The position numbers and the translations under genes were made by a program. From assembly GCA_902784585.1 (NCBI GenBank), contig CACZVM010000001.1:1-64000 (forward strand): DNA of 64,000 bases, given 5' to 3'. The stretch's first letter is position 1. Every line of letters starts with the position of its first letter. The notes below the pieces were generated by a model. The model did no database searches and had not been told where the DNA came from. It saw only the letters and a program-made list of their open reading frames with translations. The DNA is from an uncultured Bacteroidales bacterium (lineage in GTDB: Bacteria > Bacteroidota > Bacteroidia > Bacteroidales > Paludibacteraceae). Shown here piece by piece: positions 25,510 to 35,400 of the stretch.

Positions 25510-26169
25510 TCAACATATACTTTGAGCTGGCGGGAGGCCGGCTTGCTGACGCTGAGCGGTCTTCAACTCATTCATCGTCATAGCCTCTTGTGCCCAGTTG
25601 TTGAAACCACCGGAGATAGCCGGAACAACATAATCCCCCTCATCGTTACAATCCGGAGAAACCAATGTGAAGTTGTACACATGATAAACAAAGAGACAAG
25701 GATCGTGCTTCCAACTCTTCACGTCGATGACAACGATGCCAGCGCCAATGTTCTTGATGTCCACCTCATTGGTATTACCAGGAAGAATATCTGCAGTACC
25801 ACGAATCAACTCTGCATCAGCGCCAAGCTGATAATCCCAGCTAAAGTTACCGCTCCCATCCAACTGAACAGGCTTAGCCTGTACACCACCTTCTGCTGAA
25901 GGATCGGTATCATCCTCAAAAGTAACGACGTACCAGCCTTCGAAACCTGTTACCGGTTGGAAAGTTTCCAAATCGTCAACAGTAGATGACCAACCAGAAT
26001 AAGTACCAGTGAGGACGATGTCGTTGCACGCGCCATCATTGTAGATACACATCGTGTAAGTGTGGGTTGCATACGGTGCGAGATCAGCATCCGTAGGAAC
26101 TACCGCACGGCTTGCAAACATAGCAACGCTCATCAGCGTAGCCATCAAAAATGTAAAAAGTTTTTTCAT
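25510..26169 (-). CDS. N-terminal part of the frameshifted secreted protein
   Basis: The 219-codon frame starts with a signal peptide (MKKLFTFLMATLMSVAMFASRA). It continues as a beta-rich carbohydrate-binding-like region (FEGWYVVTFED; VVPAISGGFNNWAQEAMTM), then goes off frame after MNELKT and stops at 25510. The following 3' frame supplies the missing continuation. The reading-frame change needs one base skipped somewhere in 25511-25582, and no homopolymer marks the place. It may be a real lesion or a sequencing error. Confidence 0.75.
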   Translation of the reverse strand: MKKLFTFLMATLMSVAMFASRAVVPTDADLAPYATHTYTMCIYNDGACNDIVLTGTYSGWSSTVDDLETFQPVTGFEGWYVVTFEDDTDPSAEGGVQAKPVQLDGSGNFSWDYQLGADAELIRGTADILPGNTNEVDIKNIGAGIVVIDVKSWKHDPCLFVYHVYNFTLVSPDCNDEGDYVVPAISGGFNNWAQEAMTMNELKTAQRQQAGLPPAQSIC

Positions 26170-26437
26170 AGATTTATTATATTTTGTTAAACATATGTAT
26201 ACAAAAACGTGAGCCAACTGCTATTGGTTCTTTCGGGCTTCGACTCCCATAGTGTCCAATATATGCAGAAAGCCCACGCATTCGCGTGAGCGTTTCGCAC
26301 TATTCTCGGAACACTATATCAAGTTGTCGAAGTTTGAAAGAATCCTCAAATAAAGCAAACGCTAATAATTATCTAATATGTCACCGCTTTTTTACGCTGT
26401 CGGAGCCAGCGAGAGGTTATACAAACCTTTGCCGCTG
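26170..26437 (-). other. long 5' leader of the secreted-protein gene
   Basis: About 260 nt lie between the promoter at 26438-26469 and the ATG at 26169. There is a CACGC-ATTC-GCGTG hairpin near 26276-26290 and no open frame. No known riboswitch is recognised. Confidence 0.5.
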
Positions 26438-26469
26438 CAAAGGTACAATAAAAATTTGAGATATGCAAA
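26438..26469 (-). promoter_or_regulatory. promoter of the secreted B-repeat gene
   Basis: Minus strand TTTG, 20 nt, TACCTTTG. Confidence 0.8.
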
Positions 26470-26513
26470 TAATGGCTGATTTTTTCGCAAAATTGTCATT
26501 TTGCGCAGGGGAC

Positions 26514-26552
26514 GAAAAAAACAATCAGACACCCAGATGGATGCCTGATTGT
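26514..26552 (-). terminator. terminator of pckA
   Basis: The stem AACAATCAG / CTGATTGTT with inner pairs is followed on the minus strand by T7. It lies about 35 bases after the pckA stop, with TTAGCTATTAGCC repeats between. Confidence 0.85.
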
Positions 26553-26585
26553 TGGCTGTTAGCTATTAGCCGTTGGCTATTCGCT

Positions 26586-28175
<1,590 letters not shown>

Positions 28176-28223
28176 TGTATTAAATATTTTTGAATTTTTA
28201 ATCAGTCGTTATTAAACCGGCTA

Positions 28224-28255
28224 CAAAAGTACAACAAAATTTGCAAATATGCAAA
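28224..28255 (-). promoter_or_regulatory. promoter of pckA
   Basis: Minus strand TTTG, 20 nt, TACTTTTG, 49 bases before the ATG. Confidence 0.8.
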
Positions 28256-28301
28256 TGCTACGCCTATTTTTTAAGAAATTTTCTTAAAATTGTGCTTTTT
28301 G

Positions 28302-28333
28302 TTTGCCAAATTGGGAAAAAAGCAGTATTTTTG
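28302..28333 (+). promoter_or_regulatory. promoter of sua5
   Basis: TTTG, 20 nt, TATTTTTG. The box ends only nine bases before the first possible ATG, so the leader is at most a few nucleotides. Confidence 0.75.
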
Positions 28334-28342
28334 CAGCGTAAA

Positions 28343-28969
28343 ATGGGAAGTATGCGTTACGACAAGGATGATTTGCAGGAAGCGTTGCGGGTGTTGCGTG
28401 ACGGCGGGATCATCGTCTATCCGACCGATACGGTGTGGGGCATAGGCTGCGATGCGACCAACGCAGAGGCGGTGAAGAAGATATACGCCCTGAAGCAACG
28501 CGAGGACAGCAAGTCGATGCTGGTGCTGCTGGACAGCGCGGCGAAACTGAACTACTATATCTCCGATATCCCGGATACCGCGTGGGCGCTATTAGAGGCA
28601 GCCTCACCCCAACCCTCCCCTGAAGGGAAGGGAGATGATGAGAACACTATTAAACCCTTGACGATTATCTATCCAGGGGCGCGGAACATGGCGCAGAACT
28701 TAATCGCAGAGGACGGATCGATAGGCATACGGATTACGAACGAGGCGTTCAGCAAGGCGCTGTGCGAACGATTGCATCATCCGATAGTCTCGACAAGCGC
28801 GAACATCAGCGGCCATCCGACGGCACATTTCTTCCACGAGATAGAAGCAGCCATTCTGGAGGGGGCAGACTATGTCTGCCAGTTTAGAAGAGAGGACGAC
28901 ACGCCGCACGAACCCTCCGCGATCATCAAAGTAAATAACGATGGCACATTTGTCATCATTCGGGAATGA
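28343..28969 (+). CDS. threonylcarbamoyl-AMP synthase (Sua5/YrdC family)
   Basis: The enzyme makes threonylcarbamoyl-AMP for tRNA t6A modification. The 208-residue protein has the YrdC core: GGIIVYPTDTVWGIGCDA (RNA/ATP-binding N-terminal strand), KQREDSKSMLVLL, and VSTSANISGHP near the C-terminus. ATGs at 28343 and 28352 are both possible; the promoter is so close that the first would be nearly leaderless. A repeat-derived peptide (SPQPSPEGKG, about residues 88-98) sits in a loop after the helix LLEAA. Confidence 0.92.
   Translation: MGSMRYDKDDLQEALRVLRDGGIIVYPTDTVWGIGCDATNAEAVKKIYALKQREDSKSMLVLLDSAAKLNYYISDIPDTAWALLEAASPQPSPEGKGDDENTIKPLTIIYPGARNMAQNLIAEDGSIGIRITNEAFSKALCERLHHPIVSTSANISGHPTAHFFHEIEAAILEGADYVCQFRREDDTPHEPSAIIKVNNDGTFVIIRE
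28601..28640. repeat. palindromic repeat read in frame in sua5
   Basis: CCCTCCCCTGAAGGGAAGGG-type palindrome adds SPQPSPEGKG to the protein. This peptide is a known mark of a dispersed Bacteroidales repeat family. Confidence 0.8.
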
Positions 28970-28973
28970 CGAC

Positions 28974-29008
28974 AATGCACAATTCACAATGCACAATTCA
29001 CAATTAAG
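28974..29008. repeat. CAATTCACAATG array
   Basis: Copies of AATGCACAATTCAC lie between sua5 and the sugar transferase gene. Confidence 0.75.
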
Positions 29009-29010
29009 AT

Positions 29011-30282
29011 ATGACGCTTAGACGGAAACAACAACTATGGTATATCCTGGCTGACTTCATCAGCAGTGAACTGGTGTGGTTGTGTTTTCTGATGTTCCGC
29101 TGGACCGTCTATGAGGGGCGCATGAAGATGCTGGACGATGTGCTGGTGCCGGCCTTCGACTTCTGGCCTCCGCTGGTGGTATATCCCTTCGTCTGCCTAC
29201 TGGTGTATTACCTCTCGGGCTACTATCTGCGGCCCTTCCAGAAACCGCTATGGCGGGAGTTTCTGCGCACGCTGATATCTGCCGTCATCATTTCCCTTTT
29301 CTTCTTCTTCGTCATTATCATCGATGACAAAGTGGACACCTACAACCGCTATCTGGTTTCACTCTGGGCGCTGTTTACGTTCCAGTTTGTGCTGAGTTAT
29401 ATCCCTCGTCTGACGATCACGCTGCTCACACGGCGCAGAGGCGTCATCCGCACGCAGACGGTACACTCGATGGCTGAAGCCGAACAGTTGCAACCAGGGG
29501 AACAAGACGAGGTGATCATCGACCTGCCGAAGAACTACAGCGACCGCGAGCTATACGCACTCATCGCACGTATCTATCCGCTCTCCTGCGCGATCAGCGT
29601 CGTACCCCGCATACATGACATGCTGACGGGTGCCGCACGTATCAGCCATCTGGACCGTCCCTCGCTGATACGCATCACCGACCATCATATGTCGGATGCC
29701 GAGTTGTGCATCAAACGCACTTTTGACATCATCTCATCGCTGGCAGGTCTGCTGCTGCTCTCGCCTCTGCTGGCCCTGATAGCACTGCAGGTCAAACTGT
29801 CGTCGAAAGGGCCGGTGTTCTACACCCAAGAGCGTATCGGGCAGTACGGCTTGCCCTTCCGCATCTATAAGTTCCGCACGATGATCGATCATGCAGAGGC
29901 AGACGGCATACCCACCCTGACGCACGACAACGACCCGCGTATCACAGGCGTAGGGCGATGGCTGCGTAAGTACCGGCTAGACGAGCTGCCGCAGCTATGG
30001 AATATCTTGCGGGGAGAGATGTCAATAGTAGGTCCGCGCCCTGAACGCCCGTATTTCGTCGAGCAGATCATGGCGGAAGCACCCTACTACTGCCTGCTAT
30101 ACAAAGTGCGTCCGGGCCTGACCAGTTGGGGGCCTATCCGCGTGGGGTATACCGATACGATGGAAAAAATGATCGAGCGACTCAACTGCGATGTGGTCTA
30201 TGTGGAGAACATGTCGCTGCTGCTCGACCTGAAAATAATCTTCTTCACCACCAGCGTCATTCTACATGGAAAAGGTAAATAA
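29011..30282 (+). CDS. polyprenyl-phosphate sugar-1-phosphate transferase
   Basis: The 423-residue membrane protein has four N-terminal helices, a soluble middle region, and a C-terminal bacterial sugar transferase domain starting at KRTFDIISSLAGLLLLSPLLA. That domain carries FYTQERIGQYGLPFRIYKFRTM, RITGVGRWLRKYRLDELPQLWN and GEMSIVGPRPERP, each a family hallmark. It likely attaches the first sugar phosphate to undecaprenyl phosphate for capsule, exopolysaccharide or O-glycan synthesis. The end overlaps xseB by 17 bases. Confidence 0.92.
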   Translation: MTLRRKQQLWYILADFISSELVWLCFLMFRWTVYEGRMKMLDDVLVPAFDFWPPLVVYPFVCLLVYYLSGYYLRPFQKPLWREFLRTLISAVIISLFFFFVIIIDDKVDTYNRYLVSLWALFTFQFVLSYIPRLTITLLTRRRGVIRTQTVHSMAEAEQLQPGEQDEVIIDLPKNYSDRELYALIARIYPLSCAISVVPRIHDMLTGAARISHLDRPSLIRITDHHMSDAELCIKRTFDIISSLAGLLLLSPLLALIALQVKLSSKGPVFYTQERIGQYGLPFRIYKFRTMIDHAEADGIPTLTHDNDPRITGVGRWLRKYRLDELPQLWNILRGEMSIVGPRPERPYFVEQIMAEAPYYCLLYKVRPGLTSWGPIRVGYTDTMEKMIERLNCDVVYVENMSLLLDLKIIFFTTSVILHGKGK

Positions 30283-30463
30283 TCTCTCTTACGACGAAGC
30301 CATCCGCCGTGCGGAGACCATCATCGCACAACTGGAAGCAGCCGAAGCACTCAGCATGGACGAGTATCAGCGTCTGGCCACAGAAGCTACGGCGTTGCTA
30401 CGCCAATGCAAAGCGGAGATAGAACAACTATATCCAGCCCAGACAGGCGAGCAGGCCGGTTGA
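30266..30463 (+). CDS. xseB: exodeoxyribonuclease VII small subunit
   Basis: The 65-residue product has the XseB pattern: LSYDEAIRRAETIIAQLE, then MDEYQRLATEATALLRQCKAEI, forming two helices. It binds XseA, which is not in the window. It overlaps the transferase gene at its start and the convergent menA gene by 36 bases at its end. Confidence 0.9.
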   Translation: MEKVNNLSYDEAIRRAETIIAQLEAAEALSMDEYQRLATEATALLRQCKAEIEQLYPAQTGEQAG

Positions 30464-31273
30464 GAGCATCAGCACCGGCATCTGACAGTCCAACGCACTC
30501 CCTTCGTGCGTCCAGACAAACCACAGATGCCACGACCAGACGGGCAACACACAGAGCGCCCACCAGTGGCCAAAAAGCAAGAAAAGCACTATTCCCAATA
30601 CCAACAGACAAGTATGATAGACACGTCCGCCGACAGGTCCTAAAAGACCGGCGAACGTACGCTTGCCGTGCAGGCGATCGTTAGGCATATCCCGCACATT
30701 GTTGAGATTGAGCACACCAACGCATGGCAGTCCGACAGCTACGCCCAGCCATGCCACTTCAGACGTGAGCGTCTGCGTCTGCAGATAATAGGCACCGAGC
30801 GTGCTCAGGAGTCCGAAGAAAAGGAACACGCCCAAGTCACCCAAGCCCATATAACCGTAACTGTGCCGACCCAGTGTATAGGTCATCGCCCCGACAATAG
30901 CCAGTGCTCCCAAGCCGATGAACACCCAACTTTGGTCGCAACACAAAGAACCGAAAGCGGTTCGGATAAGCGCTATGCCAAACAAGACGGACAGGCCGAT
31001 GAAGAGAAGGATCATCCGCTTCATCTGCGGCATAGTAATCGTGCCAGCCTGCAGTCCGTAGGCTGCACGTCCGTGCTGATCGGCATCGGTTCCCTTGAGC
31101 GCATCGCCCAGCTCATTACTCAGGTTACTGAGTATCTGCAGGCAGAGAGTGGTGAAGACAGCCAAGACAAAGACATCCCAGCGGAGCCAACCCGCCAGGC
31201 CGGACCCGACGATGATACCTGATACCGACAAGGGCAGCGTACGCAGACGAAGCGACTGGATATACGGATTCAT
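30428..31273 (-). CDS. menA: 1,4-dihydroxy-2-naphthoate polyprenyltransferase
   Basis: This UbiA-family membrane enzyme prenylates DHNA in menaquinone synthesis. The 281-residue protein starts MNPYIQSLRLRTLPLSVSGI and carries the first Asp-rich site NLSNELGDALKGTDAD cut to NELGDALKGTD, a second motif LNNVRDMPNDRLHGKRT, and eight or nine membrane helices. ATG at 31273 is chosen because upstream codons lie inside the DMT gene. It is last in the minus-strand operon with the STAND NTPase gene. Confidence 0.93.
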   Translation of the reverse strand: MNPYIQSLRLRTLPLSVSGIIVGSGLAGWLRWDVFVLAVFTTLCLQILSNLSNELGDALKGTDADQHGRAAYGLQAGTITMPQMKRMILLFIGLSVLFGIALIRTAFGSLCCDQSWVFIGLGALAIVGAMTYTLGRHSYGYMGLGDLGVFLFFGLLSTLGAYYLQTQTLTSEVAWLGVAVGLPCVGVLNLNNVRDMPNDRLHGKRTFAGLLGPVGGRVYHTCLLVLGIVLFLLFGHWWALCVLPVWSWHLWFVWTHEGSALDCQMPVLMLSTGLLACLGWI

Positions 31274-31274
31274 A

Positions 31275-31646
31275 CTACTTAAAACCAAAGACAAAATACA
31301 CCGCCCCGATGAGAAGCAGACAAGCCACCATGTGATTCCAGCGCAACGGCATATGGAAAGCGATGGCGCTGAAGACAACAAACACGACAAGCGTGATCAC
31401 CTCCTGGATGACCTTGAGCTGCATCAGATTGAACGGCCCGCCGTTGCCGTCAAAACCGATGCGGTTGGCCGGCACTTGCAGGCAGTACTCGAAGAAAGCG
31501 ATGCCCCAAGAGAGAAGGATGACGAAGATAAGCGGCGTGGTGTGGCCGATGACATGCAGGTCCTGCAGCTTGAGGTGACCATACCAGGCCAGCGTCATGA
31601 ACACATTGGCCACCAGCAACAAGGCAATAGTATAAAAAGCAGACAT
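31275..31646 (-). CDS. DMT family protein (DUF486)
   Basis: The 123-residue membrane protein has four helices and typical family segments: ANVFMTLAWYGHLK, WGIAFFEYCLQVPANRIG and VYFVFGFK at the end. The family is related to small multidrug-resistance-type transporters but no substrate is known. The stop ends one base before the menA start, and six bases separate it from the GDPD gene, so the three genes form one operon. Confidence 0.9.
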   Translation of the reverse strand: MSAFYTIALLLVANVFMTLAWYGHLKLQDLHVIGHTTPLIFVILLSWGIAFFEYCLQVPANRIGFDGNGGPFNLMQLKVIQEVITLVVFVVFSAIAFHMPLRWNHMVACLLLIGAVYFVFGFK

Positions 31647-31652
31647 AACAGA

Positions 31653-32480
31653 TTAGCGTTTGGGAATAAACAGTTCTGGCTGATCGGTGATGATACCATC
31701 CGCCCCTTCAGGTGCCCGTTTGGGGTCGTTGACAGTCCACACCTTCACTTCCTTGCCCATCTGGTGCATCCTACGGATGAAATGCACGGAGGCAAAGAGC
31801 CGGAACACATTGAAGGACGTGACATAATTGTATTTCTCTGCCGAGAAACGCACAAAACGGCCGTCAAACAGGTACTTGTCGCCGATCGGACAGACGAGCA
31901 ACTTCTCCAGCCGCAGCGTAGGATCGATGGCATGCAAGGCAGCCAGCACCTCGTCGTTGAACGACTGGAAGACCACTTGGTCCTGCATGCCGTGCGCCTT
32001 GACGATGCTGTCGGCCAGTTGCTCGATGCCTGCGTACTGATCGCTGCGTTTCTTCTTGATCTCCAAGAGCAGCGGACAACGGTCTTTGCTTAGTTCAAGT
32101 ACCTGATCGAGCGTAGGGATCACCTCGTCGGAAGCCGTGCCGTCGGGACGCAACAGACGCAGCTGGCGGATCTCATCGAGCGTCATCTGTTCGATGCGTC
32201 CGCGGCCGTTGGTGGTGCGGTTGACTGTCTGGTCGTGACAAACGACTACCTGCCGATCGGCGGTGAGGTGCAAGTCTACCTCGATCATATCTGCGCCGGT
32301 GGCTATGCCGCGATCGATACACGAGAGACTATTCTCTATTCCCAGCAAGGCACCGCCGCGATGGGCAATGATCTGTTGCGGTTGTGTAGATGATGTGTTC
32401 ATAGTAGATTGTGTGTTCGTGCAAGACATAAGAAACAAGCCTCCCAACAGGAAGACACTGCGCATACGTGAGTGTGTCAT
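31653..32480 (-). CDS. glycerophosphodiester phosphodiesterase, lipoprotein
   Basis: The 275-residue product has a lipoprotein signal (VFLLGGLFLMSC) and the GDPD catalytic set: IAHRGGALLGIENS, GADMIEVDLHLTADRQVVVCHD in pieces, and later ITDQPELF. It should cleave glycerophosphodiesters from phospholipid turnover in the periplasm. The ATG shares a base with the STAND gene stop (TAATG), which implies translational coupling. The ATG five codons further in is an alternative. Confidence 0.9.
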   Translation of the reverse strand: MTHSRMRSVFLLGGLFLMSCTNTQSTMNTSSTQPQQIIAHRGGALLGIENSLSCIDRGIATGADMIEVDLHLTADRQVVVCHDQTVNRTTNGRGRIEQMTLDEIRQLRLLRPDGTASDEVIPTLDQVLELSKDRCPLLLEIKKKRSDQYAGIEQLADSIVKAHGMQDQVVFQSFNDEVLAALHAIDPTLRLEKLLVCPIGDKYLFDGRFVRFSAEKYNYVTSFNVFRLFASVHFIRRMHQMGKEVKVWTVNDPKRAPEGADGIITDQPELFIPKR

Positions 32481-35400
32481 TATAAGCGGAGATTAAACAT
32501 CTTATTAAATACTATCTTCACCACCTCTTCAAACCACTGGTAGCTGCCATTGGTGCGGCCGGCCGCCTGAAGTGCACCAACGACCACGTCGTCGATAGCC
32601 TGCTCGTGGATGAGGGTGTAGATAAGTGCATTACCGAACTTATGGGTAAACAGATCGGACAAGCGTTCGCCACCGGGGTTATAACCCAATATATCATCTT
32701 TGTACTTGTCGATACCCGGGAACGTGAGGTTGATGATATCCTTGGTGAGGAAGGCGTTGACCTGCTGCGGGAAGTAGTTCTTGGCCGTGCCGAGGGTCTT
32801 GCCAATGAGGGTGATGATCGACTCCTTGGTGTCGGGATAGCGCAGGTTGACATTTATCTCCAGTTCGTCCAGCACCTGTTGCGACGGTATCTGACGCATG
32901 ACGCTCTCCAGCAGATCGAGCGAGGTGTAGATATACCCCGAGTCGGTGACCAGTTCGGATATGTTATTCAACAGATGAACCAGCAACTCTTTGTCGCGCG
33001 TAGCAATCGCCCGGTCAATCAACTGACGGAAATACGGCACGCTCTGCTGTTCGGGATCGCGATTGTCGCCATGACGTACACAATAGACCATCGCATACCA
33101 AGTCATCACATTGCGTTTGTATAGCTGCATCTGGTTGGCCTTGTAACTGTTGCGTCCGCGGAACCATCCCCGGCAACGCAGCGTCCAGTCCACACACCAT
33201 TCGCTCAACATCTCTTCCACCTCCTGCGGCAGTTCCGGCATCTTCAGGCCTAACTGGTAAAGCACATAGATAAAAGACATCTGCGAATAGTCGAACCACT
33301 CCGTATCACGGTTGCTGCCTCCGCGCAGCGCCCTAACGATGGGTGCCACGTTCTCATAGTCGGCCATTCCGGCAATGATGAGCAGTCGTTCCATCGCAAA
33401 ATAACTGAGGCTGTCGCCCGTCTGATAAGCCGACAGGATCTTCGGTATCCACTCTTGCCATTGCGCATTGGTCGGTGCATCGGCCTGCCCGCGCTTGGAG
33501 TAGAGATAAGCGAAGGGGGCGATAGCCGCTAGGTCGTTGCGTCCCCACCGATCAGCCCCGCCGTCCTGTGGGATCACGTTGTCCTCCCAGAAGGTCTGGT
33601 ATTCAATCACATTGTTGACATAATCCGACTGGAAGAGTACCTGACGGCGCATGATCAACTGTACGAACGGCAGCAGCACCCGGAAGAGGGTGAAGTTGGC
33701 CGTCAAATGTTTCGCCACACTCGTTATATCATCGAAGATCGTACTGATCTGTATGCCGTTGTCGCCATCCTGCTGTGCATCGCCGGCCAGCACACGATCG
33801 ATGATCATCAGGATGTTGATACGCGTACCCGTCTCCAGATAGGTCACTATGCGTTTGCGGCGCTTGCCGTTGACCAGCGTGATGAGTGGTGAACGGTTGA
33901 TATAGCCGTACATACGCTTGACTATCTGGCGCGTGATATTCTCCCGCAGCGGCGTATAACCAGCCGTATGCGTCTTGTGGGACGCATAGTAGATCAGCAG
34001 ACAAGCGTTGTCGCGTATCTCCGTGATCGTATCCTCCATCACCAGATCCAGCAGTGCATACGGATCGTAGGTATAGAGTTGCTCGTTGTGATAATCAGTC
34101 ATGAACACGCCGTTGACGAGCGTACCTGTAGCCAGACGCTTGCGGTTCATCATCGGCGTGATCAATGCCGACAACTCTTTATAACGCGCGATGGTCTCAT
34201 CGTCCGCCTTGTTCTTCTCGATGATCTTCCAGATGCGGTTGTATTCGTCGATCGTCTCGCGGCGATCAGCCTCAGTATAAGTCAACAGCACCTGCAGCAA
34301 GGAGAAGAGCTGTGCCTCGTAGTTCTCTGTCACCAGCGAATTGAGCACATCGGCGATGAGGGTGACAATAGAGAAGTTGCCGCTATACTCACTGGCCAGG
34401 CGGATGATCGTCTGCGGGTCAGACGTGTGCATATAATCCATGATCAGCACATTGCGCAATGTACTCATGAACACCTCGTTGACGGCCGCGTGCTGCATCG
34501 TCTCCACATACACCTCGGCCGGGATAGGTGTACCCTCTGCCACTCTCGCGCGCTCGCGTTCAAAATAAGCACGCGCGAGCATATACTCCAGAAAACGCTC
34601 GTAGATGAACTGGATCTTCTCGTCCTTGATCAGACGCAAGATAGGACGCTCCGGCTTGTTGAGCAGTTCCTCAAAAGCGATCGTCGTACCCTTGTCGTTG
34701 TACACCAGATTAGCGGTCTTGTAGAGTGGTGCTTCCTCCGCAAAACGTGCCTGACGCAGGTCCTCCAGCAATATAGAATCTTGCGCTACACCCGCCTCGT
34801 AAGAACGGAGAATGACGGCCGTCAACTCTCGCAGGATAGCCGTCTGCTTGCCGCCGGCATACGAGTGACTGATATCATCTATCATCTTATCAAACAGCGC
34901 CAAAGAGGTGTAGCGGCTGTTGTCTTCCGGCAGGTTGTGGCCCAGATAGTTGGTGCAGACTATCTTCAGGATCAAGGGGTTCTTGATGCGGATGATGTTC
35001 TTACGTTCGATCTGCTCGTAAAGCGTCTGCATCTGATACAGATCCTGATAGATGGTATAGGCACGGCTGATCTCCTCGTCGGTGAAACTGCGTACGGTGG
35101 CCTCTTCGCCCAAACGGCTGAACAGCGTCATGTCTTGCTGCTTCTGCTCCGGACGCAACTCATTCTGCCAGGTGTAGTTACGACAGGTGAAGAGCACGCG
35201 GAAGGCCGTCAACTCATGCTTGCCGAAGAGCGCGTATATGTCGCGATACAACGCCAGCGGACTACTACCTTCTGCCCCGGGATACGCCAGCACCTCGTTG
35301 ATGGCATCAAAGAGGAAACACACCTGCCTACCCGCTTGCACCGCCTTGTCGTTGAGCGAGGCCAAGAAGCGGTGGATATCTTTCTTGTAGGAGAGCCCGA

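Noticed and set aside
25511..25582. Programmed frameshift in the B-repeat gene
   Set aside because: No slippery heptamer or homopolymer lies in the overlap.
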